Of a DNA stretch of 64,000 bases, positions 29,250 through 41,683 are shown in pieces. Each line of letters opens with the position of its first letter. Position 1 is the first letter of the stretch. A program made the translations under genes and the position numbers. This DNA comes from Neohoeflea coraliihabitans. GTDB taxonomy: Bacteria; Pseudomonadota; Alphaproteobacteria; Rhizobiales; Rhizobiaceae. The stretch spans positions 62,001 to 126,000 of the forward strand of contig NZ_JAHWQX010000005.1 of the NCBI RefSeq assembly GCF_019334345.1. Direction: 5' to 3'. The notes under the pieces are model-generated. The model was not told the origin of the DNA, did not search any database, and saw only the letters and a program-made list of their open reading frames with translations.

Positions 29250-30620
29250 ATGAGCACCGATGACACCCTTCTTGACGACCAGACGTTTCAGCACCGGCTG
29301 CGGCTGAGCACGCTGACGCGACTGCGCTGGCTGGCGGTCGCCGGTCAGAGCATTGCCGTTGTGGTGATCGCCTACGGCTTCGGCTTTCCGATGCCGGAAC
29401 TCTTCTGCTTCGTGCTGATCGGCTGCTCGGCCTGGCTCAACATCTTCCTGACGGTGCGTTATCCGCCGAATCACCGATTGCCGCCGCTGGGCGGTCTGGC
29501 GGTGCTGTCCTTCGATGTCCTGCAGTTGACCAGTCTGTTGTTTCTGACCGGCGGCCTTGCCAATCCCTTCTCGGTGCTGATCTGCGTGCCGGTGATCATT
29601 TGCGCCGCCTCACAACCGGTGCGGCATACGGTGGCGCTCGGAGCGCTGACCTTTGTTGCCATCACCTTTCTCGCCTTTCTGTCCCTGCCGCTACCCTGGT
29701 ATCCCGGCACCGTACTGACTTTTCCGTTCGTTCTGATCATCGGCACGTGGATTGCCATTCTGTCGACCACCGCGTTCGCGGCCTTCTACGTCCACCGGGT
29801 CTCGGCTGAGACCAATGAACTGGCGGAGGCTCTGACGGCTGCCGAACTCGGGCTGCAGCGCGAGCAACACCTGTCCGCCCTCGATGGGCTGGCGGCGGCC
29901 GCGGCACACGAACTCGGTACCCCGCTGGCCACCATTTCCGTGGTGGCCCGCGAGATGCACAAGGCATTGGCAGGTGATCCGCAGCACGGTGAAGACGTGC
30001 AATTGCTGGTGAGCCAGAGCGAGCGCTGCCGCGACATTCTCGGTCGGCTGACCAGCCTGTCGACCGATGACGAGTTGCACATGCGGCAGGTCCCGCTTGA
30101 TGCGCTGATCGAAGAGGTCGTGGCGCCGCACCGCGAATTTGGTGTCGAGATCATCGTCAAACGCGTAACGGATAAAGCGCCGCCCGGCGATTCGCGTCAT
30201 GTTCCGCCGGAACCGATCGGCCAGCGCAATGCCGGAATTCTGTATGGACTGGGCAATATCGTCGAGAACGCCGTCGATTTCGCCCGCTCGCAAGTGCAGG
30301 TCACGAGCAGGCATGACAATGAGAGCGTCGAGATCGTCATCACAGACGATGGACCGGGGTTCTCAGCAGAAATGCTGTCGCGCATCGGGCTTCCCTATAT
30401 GCGCAGCCGGGACAAGGCAGGGCGCCCGGGTGCCGGCGGCCTCGGTCTCGGCCTGTTCATTGCCAAAACGCTTCTCGAACGCTCCGGCGCGACGCTTCAG
30501 TTCGATAATCGCGGCGAGCCGGCGCAAGGTGCACGGGTCCGGATCCGCTGGCCGCGCAGCAAGATGGATGTCGGCGCTGTCACCGGATCCTACACGCCGC
30601 ATGTGAGCATGGGGCGGTAG
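29250..30620 (+). CDS. actS: Redox sensor histidine kinase ActS/RegB
   Basis: ActS (RegB/PrrB) senses redox state and phosphorylates ActR to control energy, nitrogen and carbon metabolism. The 456-residue protein has about six membrane helices. The quinone-binding heptad GGLANPF is at 101-107 between helices. The H-box AAAHELGTPLATI holds the phospho-acceptor His220. The redox-active cysteine position is Cys260 in SERCRDILGRL. The ATP domain shows GNIVENAVDFA, DDGPGFS and GGLGLGLFIAK. All known RegB control residues are therefore intact. The partner response regulator follows 59 bp downstream. Confidence 0.93.
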   Translation: MSTDDTLLDDQTFQHRLRLSTLTRLRWLAVAGQSIAVVVIAYGFGFPMPELFCFVLIGCSAWLNIFLTVRYPPNHRLPPLGGLAVLSFDVLQLTSLLFLTGGLANPFSVLICVPVIICAASQPVRHTVALGALTFVAITFLAFLSLPLPWYPGTVLTFPFVLIIGTWIAILSTTAFAAFYVHRVSAETNELAEALTAAELGLQREQHLSALDGLAAAAAHELGTPLATISVVAREMHKALAGDPQHGEDVQLLVSQSERCRDILGRLTSLSTDDELHMRQVPLDALIEEVVAPHREFGVEIIVKRVTDKAPPGDSRHVPPEPIGQRNAGILYGLGNIVENAVDFARSQVQVTSRHDNESVEIVITDDGPGFSAEMLSRIGLPYMRSRDKAGRPGAGGLGLGLFIAKTLLERSGATLQFDNRGEPAQGARVRIRWPRSKMDVGAVTGSYTPHVSMGR

Positions 30621-30679
30621 GCGCAGGCAGATGGCGAATGTGGTTGGCGGGCGGGCGCGCGCCCCTTATATCAGGTAGC

Positions 30680-31243
30680 ATGATGACGGAAGAACACACA
30701 TCCCCCACAGAAGTGGCAGCTGGCACGACGCTGCTCCTCGTCGATGATGACGGGCCTTTCGTGCGGCGGCTGGCACGGGCGATGGAAAGCCGCGGCTTTA
30801 CGGTGGAGATTGCCGAATCGGTGGCGGAAGGCCTGGCCAAGGCCAAGGCTGCACCGCCCGACTATGCCGTTGTCGACATGCGGCTCGAGGACGGCAATGG
30901 CCTCGACGTCATCGTGGCGCTGCGCACGGCGCGCGAAGAGACGCGAATGATCGTGCTCACCGGCTATGGCAACATCGCCACGGCGGTCAATGCGGTCAAG
31001 CTCGGCGCCATCGACTATCTCGCCAAGCCCGCCGATGCCGATGAAATATTCGCGGCCCTGACCCGGGGACCGGGTGACAAGCCGGAAATGCCGGAAAATC
31101 CGATGTCGGCCGATCGGGTGCGCTGGGAACATATCCAGCGGGTCTACGAGATGTGTGACCGCAATGTCTCGGAAACGGCACGGCGGCTCAACATGCATCG
31201 GCGAACCCTGCAACGCATCTTGGCAAAGCGCGCGCCACGCTAG
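30680..31243 (+). CDS. actR: Response regulator ActR/RegA
   Basis: The 187-residue regulator has a receiver domain with acidic pocket LLVDDDGPF, phospho-acceptor Asp66 in VVDMRLEDGNGLDVI, LTGYGNIATAV and LAKPAD. After a proline-containing linker it ends in a Fis-type helix-turn-helix (NVSETARRLNMHRRTLQRIL), which is almost invariant in RegA/ActR proteins. Two adjacent ATGs (30680, 30683) are possible starts; the upstream frame to 30638 is unlikely. It forms a two-gene unit with actS and converges on mmcB. Confidence 0.93.
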   Translation: MMTEEHTSPTEVAAGTTLLLVDDDGPFVRRLARAMESRGFTVEIAESVAEGLAKAKAAPPDYAVVDMRLEDGNGLDVIVALRTAREETRMIVLTGYGNIATAVNAVKLGAIDYLAKPADADEIFAALTRGPGDKPEMPENPMSADRVRWEHIQRVYEMCDRNVSETARRLNMHRRTLQRILAKRAPR

Positions 31244-31271
31244 GCAGCATGCGCCATGCACCCGCGTGGCT

Positions 31272-31754
31272 TTATTCCGGATTGCCGGAAGCGGCAAACT
31301 CGGCCAGCACCAGGCGGTCGGCGGCCAGCCGCGCGAATTGCCGTGTCAGCACCTTGCGGCGCGCCGGCGCCAATCGGTGTTCCGGGGCTTCGCGCAGCCA
31401 ATCGGCGCCATAGGAATCTGCAATCAGCAGGCCGCAATCTTGCGGAAAAATCTCCGGTGGGACGCCGGCATGGGTCGCGAAGTACAAACGGTCGCAATAG
31501 TCGCGATAGTCGGGCCATTTGCCATCGGTCCGGAGATCGGCGACCGAAGTCTTGATCTCGACAATCCAGATATCCCCCTTGTCGGTCAGCGCTATCAGAT
31601 CGGCGCGGCGACCGGAAGCCAGTGTCATCTCCGGCAGGAGCGAGATGCGCATCGAGAGAAACAGCCGCTGAATGCCGCGGCGGACGAGCATGGCGCGATC
31701 GGACTGACGCCCGTCGAGCAGCGGTGAGGACTTGTGCGGCGAGATGATCGGCAT
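31272..31754 (-). CDS. mmcB: MmcB family DNA repair protein
   Basis: The 160-residue protein matches the alphaproteobacterial MmcB/DUF-type nuclease fold: RRADLIALTDKGDIWIVEIK with the PD-(D/E)xK-like acidic and Lys residues, then DYRDYCDRLYFAT. In Caulobacter mmcB is SOS-induced and supports survival of DNA damage. I found no GTTC-N7-GTTC LexA box in the 100 bp upstream, so SOS control is not supported here. The start is the ATG at 31754. It converges with actR, with only 28 bp between stops. Confidence 0.85.
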   Translation of the reverse strand: MPIISPHKSSPLLDGRQSDRAMLVRRGIQRLFLSMRISLLPEMTLASGRRADLIALTDKGDIWIVEIKTSVADLRTDGKWPDYRDYCDRLYFATHAGVPPEIFPQDCGLLIADSYGADWLREAPEHRLAPARRKVLTRQFARLAADRLVLAEFAASGNPE

Positions 31755-32002
31755 TTGCGCACCCTGCCAGCCGGGAGGTGATTCGACAATGGGATGGGAG
31801 GCCGCGGCGTTGCCGGCCAGGCCTGGGGCGACCGACCCTCATCGCGCTTGTTGCACAAAAGCCATTCGCCAGCGCAAATCGCCTCAAATGCCCGGGACGG
31901 CGAGCGATCGCCGCTTGCAAAAAGAAATTTCATTCTCCTAATGCTTGGCGCAAGCATGCGCTGATATCGACGCTGCACCCCTAATCATCGAGAGATTCTG
32001 CC

Positions 32003-32650
32003 ATGATATTTCGCAGCGCCGTGACCATGTTCTGCCTGGCCGCCGCCGTCGCTCTTGCCGGCTGTACGACAAGCACGGGCGATGGGCCGGCAACCGAGAC
32101 ATTCACCTCCGAGTACGGCGCAGTTTCCGATTCCGGCTATTCGATCCCTGCGGTGCCGATCAGCAAGGTCGACAAGCGCCTGCACCGGCAGATCGTCCGC
32201 TATCGCACACGCGAAAAACCCGGCACGATCATTGTCGATACACCAAAGCGCTATCTCTACTATGTGCTGCCGGGTGGCAAGGCAGTACGCTACGGCATCG
32301 GTGTCGGACGCGCCGGATTTGCCTGGGAAGGCGATGCCTATATCGCCTGGAAGCGGAAATGGCCGACCTGGACTCCGCCGAAGGAAATGATCCAGCGGCA
32401 ACCGGAGCTGGCACGCTATGGCGAAGACGGCATGAAGCCGGGACTGAAGAATCCTCTCGGGGCACGGGCGCTGTATCTGTTCAATGAGCAGGGGGAGGAT
32501 ACACTGTTCCGCCTGCACGGCACGCCGGAATGGCAGTCGATCGGCACGGCTGCATCCTCAGGCTGCATCCGCCTGATGAACCAGGACATCATCGATCTGT
32601 ATGACCGGGTGCGGCCCGGCCGGAAGGCCCGGGTGGTGGTGCTGCAATAG
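32003..32650 (+). CDS. L,D-transpeptidase lipoprotein (YkuD domain)
   Basis: The 215-residue protein has a lipoprotein signal with lipobox LAGC (Cys21), so it should be membrane-anchored in the periplasm. The YkuD domain spans about 70-213. It starts TIIVDTPKRYLYYVLPGG, contains GIGVGRAGFAWEG, and has the active site HGTPEWQSIGTAASSGCIRL (His172, Cys188). Such enzymes form 3-3 crosslinks or attach proteins to peptidoglycan, a prominent activity in polar-growing rhizobia. The gene stands alone, with a large palindrome 50 bp downstream. Confidence 0.93.
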   Translation: MIFRSAVTMFCLAAAVALAGCTTSTGDGPATETFTSEYGAVSDSGYSIPAVPISKVDKRLHRQIVRYRTREKPGTIIVDTPKRYLYYVLPGGKAVRYGIGVGRAGFAWEGDAYIAWKRKWPTWTPPKEMIQRQPELARYGEDGMKPGLKNPLGARALYLFNEQGEDTLFRLHGTPEWQSIGTAASSGCIRLMNQDIIDLYDRVRPGRKARVVVLQ

Positions 32651-32700
32651 GGCTCGGATTCGGGATTTCCCTGCCCATTCTCGCGTCGTGACTGTGTCTG

Positions 32701-32726
32701 CGAAAGCGCTCATGTGAGCGCTTTCG
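32701..32726. terminator. 26-bp near-perfect palindrome between convergent genes
   Basis: CGAAAGCGCTCA (32701-32712) and TGAGCGCTTTCG (32715-32726) are exact inverted copies separated by two bases. It lies 50 bp after the L,D-transpeptidase stop and 174 bp after the glcB stop, read from the other side. Position suggests a bidirectional transcription end, although no T-run follows. The rest of this 249-bp gap shows nothing. Confidence 0.4.
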
Positions 32727-32899
32727 GTCGGGGAAGCGCGGGCACCTGACGAGGCTCGGGTCCTTGGGCATCGCCGCGTATGTGATGCCGGGCCCGGTTC
32801 GGCAGAGCGAAAAGCCTAGCCCGACCGTTTGCGATCGCCCTTCTTGAATCTCCCTGAGCCGTGCCCGGAGGCGGCATCAGAATACTGGCGTCCTGGATG

Positions 32900-35053
32900 T
32901 TACCCGGCTGCCTTGAATTCGAGCCGGCGGCGATGCAGCACCGGTTCGGTGTAGCCGTTCGGCTGCTCGCGCCCCTTGAGGACGAGCTCAAGAGCAGCCT
33001 GGAAGGCGACCGAATTGTCGAAATCGGCAGCCATCGGCTGGTAGGACGGATCATCCTTGTTCTGCTTGTCGACCACCTTGGCCATGCGTTTCATGGTGCG
33101 GACGATCTGGGTCTTCTTGACGACACCATGATGCAGCCAGTTAGCCATGTGCTGGGCCGAGATGCGCAGCGTGGCGCGGTCCTCCATCAGGCCGACATCG
33201 TTGATATCCGGCACTTTCGAACAACCCACACCATGCGCGACCCAGCGCACGACATAGCCGAGAATGCCCTGCGCATTGTTGTCCAGTTCGGCCTGGATCT
33301 CCTCGGGCGTCCAATTGGGCCGCGTTGCCACCGGAACCGACAGGATGTCGGACAGATCGGCACGCGGCCGCTTGGCCAGTTCAGCCTGGACATCTGCGAC
33401 ATTGACGCGGTGGTAATGCGTGGCGTGCAGGGTTGCCGCGGTGGGGGACGGCACCCAGGCGGTGTTGGCGCCGGCCTTCGGATGGCCGATCTTGGCTTCG
33501 AGCATCGCCTGCATGCGATCCGGCATCGCCCACATTCCCTTGCCGATCTGGGCGTGGCCGCGCAGGCCGCATTCAAGGCCGATATCCACGTTCCAGTTTT
33601 CATAGGCAGCGATCCAGGCGGATTGCTTCATGTCATCCTTGCGGATCATCGGTCCGGCTTCCATCGAGGTATGGATCTCATCGCCGGTGCGATCGAGGAA
33701 GCCGGTGTTGATGAAGACGACGCGGCTGCTGGCAGCGCGGATGCACTCCTTCAGATTGACGGTCGTGCGGCGCTCTTCATCCATGATGCCCATCTTGATG
33801 GTGTTCGGCTGCATGCCGAGCGCCTTTTCGACGCGATCGAAGATCTCGACGGCGAAAGCCACTTCCTCGGGACCGTGCATCTTCGGCTTGACGATGTACA
33901 TCGATCCAGCCACCGAATTGAGATGGCGCCCGTGCGGGCCGATATCGTGCAGCGCAATGAGGCCGGTGAGAAACGCATCCATGATGCCTTCGGGCACATC
34001 GTCTCCGTTCTCGTCGGTGACGGCGGGGTTGGTCATCAGGTGACCGACATTGCGCACCAGCATCAATGAGCGGCCCTTGAGTGCCGCGTTCTCGCCATCG
34101 GGCGTCAAATAGTGGTGGTCGGGGCTGAGCCGGCGGGTGAAGGTGCGGCCACCTTTCCGGATCTCCTCCGAAAGATCGCCGCGCATCAGGCCGAGCCAGT
34201 TGCGGTAAACGACCAGCTTGTCTTCGGCATCCACCGCAGCGACCGAATCCTCGCAGTCCATGATCGTGGTGATTGCCGATTCAAGCACGACATCGCCAAT
34301 GCCAGCCGGATCATCCTTGCCGATGGCGCTGTCACGGTCGATCTGGACCATCGTGTGCATGTTGTTGGTTGCGAAGAACAGGCGATAGGCATGATCGCCC
34401 TGGCGGGAAAAGCCGGTATATTGCGCCGGGTCGGACAGCACGGTCTGACCATCCGGTGTTTCAATCTTCAGTTCGCCATTCTCATAATCAAAACCCGTGG
34501 CGTCGGCCCAGCTGGCGTCCTTGAGCGGCACGCTGTCGTCGAGAAAGGCCTTGGCCCAGGCGATAACACGTCCGCCGCGCGCCGGATCATATTCACCGCC
34601 TTCGGGCCGGTCGCCGAGCGCATCGGTGCCGTAGAGCGCGTCATACAAGGATCCCCAGCGGGCATTGGCGGCATTCAGAGCATAGCGGGCATTCATGACC
34701 GGAACGACGAGTTGCGGACCGGCAATGGTCGAAATCTCCGGATCGACATTGCTTGTCGAGACCTCGACCGGACCTCCCTCGGGCAGCAGATAGCCGATCT
34801 CGCGCAGAAATGCCTCATAGGCGCCCATGTCAGAAGGGGCGCCGTTTTCCTTGTACCAGGCGTCAATCTTGTCCTGCATCGCGTCGCGCTTTTGCAGCAG
34901 AGCACGGTTCTTCGGCGTCAGTTCGTGGACGGTCTCGGCAAAAGCGGCGAGAAATGCGTCGGCATCGACCCCAGTGCCGGGTATCGCTTCGTTGACAATG
35001 AAATCATGAAGGTCGGCACTGAAAGTCAGGCCGTTCGTGCTCACCGTGGACAT
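32900..35053 (-). CDS. glcB: Malate synthase G
   Basis: GlcB condenses glyoxylate with acetyl-CoA to malate in the glyoxylate pathway. From the ATG at 35053 (GGAG nine bases upstream) the product is 717 residues, as expected for isoform G. Recognisable blocks include [59 protein letters not shown], the MHGPEEVAF region and [20 protein letters not shown]. The frame continues further upstream but those residues are not family-like. No isocitrate lyase is in the window. The P450 gene lies 213 bp upstream on the same strand. Confidence 0.97.
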   Translation of the reverse strand: MSTVSTNGLTFSADLHDFIVNEAIPGTGVDADAFLAAFAETVHELTPKNRALLQKRDAMQDKIDAWYKENGAPSDMGAYEAFLREIGYLLPEGGPVEVSTSNVDPEISTIAGPQLVVPVMNARYALNAANARWGSLYDALYGTDALGDRPEGGEYDPARGGRVIAWAKAFLDDSVPLKDASWADATGFDYENGELKIETPDGQTVLSDPAQYTGFSRQGDHAYRLFFATNNMHTMVQIDRDSAIGKDDPAGIGDVVLESAITTIMDCEDSVAAVDAEDKLVVYRNWLGLMRGDLSEEIRKGGRTFTRRLSPDHHYLTPDGENAALKGRSLMLVRNVGHLMTNPAVTDENGDDVPEGIMDAFLTGLIALHDIGPHGRHLNSVAGSMYIVKPKMHGPEEVAFAVEIFDRVEKALGMQPNTIKMGIMDEERRTTVNLKECIRAASSRVVFINTGFLDRTGDEIHTSMEAGPMIRKDDMKQSAWIAAYENWNVDIGLECGLRGHAQIGKGMWAMPDRMQAMLEAKIGHPKAGANTAWVPSPTAATLHATHYHRVNVADVQAELAKRPRADLSDILSVPVATRPNWTPEEIQAELDNNAQGILGYVVRWVAHGVGCSKVPDINDVGLMEDRATLRISAQHMANWLHHGVVKKTQIVRTMKRMAKVVDKQNKDDPSYQPMAADFDNSVAFQAALELVLKGREQPNGYTEPVLHRRRLEFKAAG

Positions 35054-35266
35054 ATGGGCTCCGTACTGGTTCATGGTCGGACGAGGTGCACCCAGCTGCG
35101 GATGGATTGCCAACAGCTCGTCCGTGAATGGGTTGCAATTTGCAAGCAAACTGCAGTGACGGCCAAGGGCTGTCAATTGCGCACGATCGAACAGCATTGT
35201 TTCCAATCGGGCAACAATAATGTGCATCGTGGCTGTGCGGATCACGTGCAAAGACGTCGATCACGT

Positions 35267-36664
35267 TCACCGGCGCGGCACGACGCGCATCCGCAGCCCG
35301 CCACCGGGCTGGGTTGTCAGCTTCTGTACCGGCCACGGGCGCGTCGTCGGCAGGCTTTCGAAGCGGAAGTGCCCGAGCAGAACCGCGAGTGCAATCACCG
35401 CCTCCTGCAATGCGAAAGTGGCGCCAATACACACGCGCGGTCCCGCACCGAAGGGCAGATACTGGAACCGATCGATGGCATCGCGATTGGCGGGAAGGAA
35501 GCGGGCCGGAATGAAAGCGTTCGGCTCGTCCCAGAGTCGGCGATGGCGGTGCAATGTCCAGGGCATGACCATGACCGTGGTGCCGGCCGGGATTGTGACG
35601 CGGGCGCCCTGCTTGTCGACATAGGTGTCATCGGCGATCGCTTCGCGGTTGATCGAGGGGGCCGGCGGATAAAGCCGCATGGCTTCCTCAAAGGCGGCGC
35701 GGGTCCAGGGCATGCGGGCCAGCCATTCAACCGGATCTTTTTCCTCGGCGACCACCTTATCGATTTCCTTTTCGACCTCGGCGAGGTCGTCGGGCGATTG
35801 CGACAGGCAGTACAGAGTCCAGGCGAGGGCACGGGCGGTGGTCTCGTGGCCGGCGCCGATGAAAGTGACAAGATTGTCCTCAACCTCCTCAGCTGACAGG
35901 CCGTCCGGGCCCATCTGGCGCAAAAGAAGCGTCAGAAAGTCCTCCGGCGCGGCGCCCGGGTCATTTTTCAGAACCTCGAGCCGCCCTGTCATCGTGCGCC
36001 GAACCATGCCGCGGAATTTTGCCAAGACGTGCCGCCCGCGCAGACGGCGCAGACGCGGCAGCCAGCGCGGCGCCTTGACGAGGTCGAATGGATCGATGCG
36101 CCCCATGGTTGACAGGAGTTTCTCGATGTCGGCGGCAAACTCGTCATCAGTGGCGGCGACATCACCGGAAAACAGCGTGTCGGACAGAATGAAAAAGGTC
36201 AGTTCGCTCATGTCGCGGCCGATGTCGAACTCGCTGCCCTGCGGCCCGGCCGCCTGGTAGCGCGACAGAAAGCGCTGTGAGCCAGACAGCATCTGGTCGG
36301 CAAAGCCGCGCGCATGCCGCGGGGTGAAGACCGGCGCCACGGCCTTGCGCGAGCGCCGCCAGGTGTCGCCCTCCGCAGTCAGCAGCCCATCGCGCAGGAT
36401 CGGCCGCAATACCAGTTGCCGGATGCGCCCCATGCGATAATTGGCAACGTTGTCGACAAGGACATGACGAACCAGACCCGGATGATTGACGATCAGGGCA
36501 CGCTCATTGAGGAATTTGGTGAGGATCCAAGGCTCGTTGTAGGACGGCTCGCCCCATAATTCGAGGGGATTGCGCATCACAGTGCGAATGATTTCCAGTC
36601 GCCCCGGCGGCACGGTGCGCGGAACCGGAGCGGGCGGAACGAAGGGCTTGCGGCGGACGTCCAT
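35267..36664 (-). CDS. Cytochrome P450
   Basis: The 465-residue soluble P450 has the I-helix oxygen-binding motif FIGAGHETTARAL, the ExxR motif in FEEAMRLYPPAPSI, the PERF-like stretch FIPARFLPANR, and the heme-thiolate loop PFGAGPRVCIGATFALQEAV. The sequence resembles the bacterial group that looks similar to eukaryotic class II P450s (ETT plus LYPPAP) and lacks an N-terminal membrane anchor. No ferredoxin or reductase gene is adjacent, so the electron donor must be elsewhere. Fatty acids or terpenoid-like compounds are common substrates of relatives, but nothing here identifies one. Confidence 0.93.
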   Translation of the reverse strand: MDVRRKPFVPPAPVPRTVPPGRLEIIRTVMRNPLELWGEPSYNEPWILTKFLNERALIVNHPGLVRHVLVDNVANYRMGRIRQLVLRPILRDGLLTAEGDTWRRSRKAVAPVFTPRHARGFADQMLSGSQRFLSRYQAAGPQGSEFDIGRDMSELTFFILSDTLFSGDVAATDDEFAADIEKLLSTMGRIDPFDLVKAPRWLPRLRRLRGRHVLAKFRGMVRRTMTGRLEVLKNDPGAAPEDFLTLLLRQMGPDGLSAEEVEDNLVTFIGAGHETTARALAWTLYCLSQSPDDLAEVEKEIDKVVAEEKDPVEWLARMPWTRAAFEEAMRLYPPAPSINREAIADDTYVDKQGARVTIPAGTTVMVMPWTLHRHRRLWDEPNAFIPARFLPANRDAIDRFQYLPFGAGPRVCIGATFALQEAVIALAVLLGHFRFESLPTTRPWPVQKLTTQPGGGLRMRVVPRR

Positions 36665-36741
36665 TGATTTTTCCTTGTTGTTCCTAATTAGGCGCGATCA
36701 TCCCCCCGGCCAATGGCGAATTGTCTGCGTTCGAAAATTAG

Positions 36742-39423
<2,682 letters not shown>

Positions 39424-39653
39424 GCGAGATCGCTCCTGCTATTGCCGGTCAGAGCAAGCGCAAGCGCTGCGGCGCAGCACAGCCAGCGGCGCCGGGTGCG
39501 ATAATATCAGGGAACAACTGCCGGCTTTACGGGTTTTCCGTTTCATGCTGCAACGCATATATTGCTATGCGGAACGAGCGTGCTAGGCTGCGCTGGTGAT
39601 TTGCCGAATCCGGGCTGGACCTTCCAACCCGGGCGGCGTTGAAGGGACCCTTG

Positions 39654-40946
39654 ATGTTCTATCAGTTCTACGAATTCACCCATGCGGCTCTGGCACCATG
39701 GCGCGCTGCCGCCGATTCGGTGCGCCTGGCCAGCAAAAACCCGCTGAACCCCTATTCGCATACGCCGGCCGGACGGGCGATGGCGGCCGGGCTTGAAGTC
39801 TTCGAGCGGACGACACGACGTTATGGCAAGCCGGAGTTCGGACTGGACACCACCGAAATCGCGGAGCGGCCGGTCGAAGTCCAGGAACGCATCGTCTGGT
39901 CGAAGCCGTTCTGCAATGTCGTTCATTTCAAGCGTGACCTTCCGTCCGGGCATGCGCCCGACCCGAAGATCCTGCTCGTGGCGCCGATGTCCGGCCATTA
40001 CGCCACGCTGTTGCGCGGCACTGTCGAGCGGCTCCTGCCGGAGGCCGAGGTCTACATCACCGACTGGATCGATGCACGCATGGTGCCCTTGTCGGAAGGT
40101 CGCTTCGATCTTGATGACTATATCGATTACATCATCGAGATGCTGCATGATCTCGGGCCGGACGTGCACGTGATGGCCGTGTGCCAGCCCTCGGTTCCGG
40201 TGCTTGCCGCCATTGCCGTGATGGAACAGCGCGGCGACCGGCAGGTGCCGCTTACGATGACCTTGATGGGCGGGCCGATCGACACGCGTATCAACCCGAC
40301 CGGTGTCAATGAACTGGCGCAGACCAAACCGATCGAGTGGTTTGAAAACAATGTGATCATGGCGGTGCCATGGCCGTTGCCGGGCTTCGGACGTCCCGTC
40401 TATCCGGGCTTTCTGCAGCTCAGCGGCTTCATGACGATGAATCTCGACCGGCACATGATCGCGCACAAGGATTTCTTTCTGCATCTCGTGGACGGAGATG
40501 GCGATTCGGCGGAAAAGCATCGCGATTTCTACGATGAATATCTGGCAGTGATGGACATGACGGCCGAGTTCTATCTGCAAACCGTGCAGGCCGTGTTCAT
40601 CGACCATGCGCTGCCGAAGGGGGAATTGATGCATCGCGGCCAGCCGGTCGACACCACGGCAATCCGCAATGTGGCTCTGCTGACCGTCGAAGGTGAGCGC
40701 GACGATATTTCGGGGCTTGGGCAGACGCAGGCGGCGCAGACCATCTGTCCCAATATTCCGCAGGAGATGCGGGCGCACTACGTCCAGGATACGGTCGGCC
40801 ATTATGGGGTGTTCAATGGCTCCCGCTTCCGCAAGCAAATCGCACCGCGCATTCTCGATTTTGTGCGGACGCAGGCGGCGGCCCGAACCGGTTCAGCTTC
40901 GAGCGGTCCGAAACTGGCGTCCGTTGCCGGCGGTAAATCTGCGTGA
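39654..40946 (+). CDS. phaZ: Intracellular poly(3-hydroxybutyrate) depolymerase
   Basis: PhaZ mobilises stored polyhydroxyalkanoate granules. The ATG at 39654 has GAAGGGA seven bases upstream and gives 430 residues. The alpha/beta-hydrolase core carries a cysteine nucleophile in the lipase-box-like VMAVCQPSVPVL (Cys177), the Asp region VEGERDDISG (about 350) and the His of DTVGHYGVFNG (His383). The N-terminal MFYQFYEFTHAALAPWRA is typical of PhaZ1-type enzymes. No PHA synthase gene is in the window. It is a stand-alone gene downstream of gyrB. Confidence 0.93.
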   Translation: MFYQFYEFTHAALAPWRAAADSVRLASKNPLNPYSHTPAGRAMAAGLEVFERTTRRYGKPEFGLDTTEIAERPVEVQERIVWSKPFCNVVHFKRDLPSGHAPDPKILLVAPMSGHYATLLRGTVERLLPEAEVYITDWIDARMVPLSEGRFDLDDYIDYIIEMLHDLGPDVHVMAVCQPSVPVLAAIAVMEQRGDRQVPLTMTLMGGPIDTRINPTGVNELAQTKPIEWFENNVIMAVPWPLPGFGRPVYPGFLQLSGFMTMNLDRHMIAHKDFFLHLVDGDGDSAEKHRDFYDEYLAVMDMTAEFYLQTVQAVFIDHALPKGELMHRGQPVDTTAIRNVALLTVEGERDDISGLGQTQAAQTICPNIPQEMRAHYVQDTVGHYGVFNGSRFRKQIAPRILDFVRTQAAARTGSASSGPKLASVAGGKSA

Positions 40947-41072
40947 AAAATTATGTTAAATCAGTTATTTGACGAAAACGCGCTGCTTCATTCTTGAACC
41001 GCACAGCGACGCTCCCCACATCGAAACCAAGAGGCAACGATCTCCGTGCCTCAAGCAACGAGGTTTCGATCC

Positions 41073-41537
41073 ATGACATCCAACGCAATGATCCGCCCGG
41101 CCTGGACCCCCGCCACCATCGCCCTGATGGTGCTCGGCTTCATGGTGTTCTGGCCGCTTGGACTTGCGATGCTCGCCTACATCATCTGGGGTGATCGTCT
41201 CGAGTCCTTCAAGACCGACGTCAACCGCAGTACGGACGGCTTTTTCCGCGCCTGCCGCCGGGGCGCCGCCCGATTTGAAGATGCAACACGTGGCGAGTAC
41301 GGCGGTCGCAGCCCGTCGGGCAATGTGGCCTTCGATGCCTGGCGCGACAGCGAGATCGACCGGCTGAACGAAGAACGGCGCAAACTTGACGAAATGCGCG
41401 CCGAGTTCGATGCCCATATGCGCGATCTGCGCATGGCGCGCGACCGCGAGGAATTCGAAAGCTTCATGGCGCGGCGGAACGAGTCGACATCAGCTTCGAG
41501 CAATGAGGCGCCGGGTGCGCCGGAACTGCAGGGATAA
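41073..41537 (+). CDS. DUF2852 family membrane protein
   Basis: The protein has about 154 residues, with one or two hydrophobic helices near the N-terminus (IALMVLGFMVFWPLGLAMLA, followed by YIIWGD). A highly charged, coiled-coil-like region follows (ERRKLDEMRAEFDAHMRDLR), with the conserved FDAWRDSEIDRLNEERRKLD block of DUF2852. Function is unknown; the family is largely restricted to alphaproteobacteria. I take the ATG at 41073, with a GTG at 41046 as an alternative. A clean terminator follows. Confidence 0.8.
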   Translation: MTSNAMIRPAWTPATIALMVLGFMVFWPLGLAMLAYIIWGDRLESFKTDVNRSTDGFFRACRRGAARFEDATRGEYGGRSPSGNVAFDAWRDSEIDRLNEERRKLDEMRAEFDAHMRDLRMARDREEFESFMARRNESTSASSNEAPGAPELQG

Positions 41538-41589
41538 AATGCGGCTATCGGGTTGCACTTGCCCGCACAACGGTCCTGCAAGCTGAGCG

Positions 41590-41615
41590 CGGCGCCTTCG
41601 GGCGCCGTTTTCTTT
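41590..41615 (+). terminator. Intrinsic terminator with UUCG tetraloop
   Basis: CGGCGCC (41590-41596) and GGCGCCG (41601-41607) close a TTCG tetraloop and are followed by TTTTCTTT. It lies 53 bp downstream of the DUF2852 gene. Confidence 0.88.
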
Positions 41616-41683
41616 GCGGCAAAATAGCGCCTGCGGAAGAAAGCGAGACTTCTGTACAGCGGCGAATCGGATAGAAGACAGGC

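Noticed and set aside
31755-31860. LexA box upstream of mmcB
   Set aside because: No GTTC-N7-GTTC or its complement is present, so SOS control cannot be claimed.
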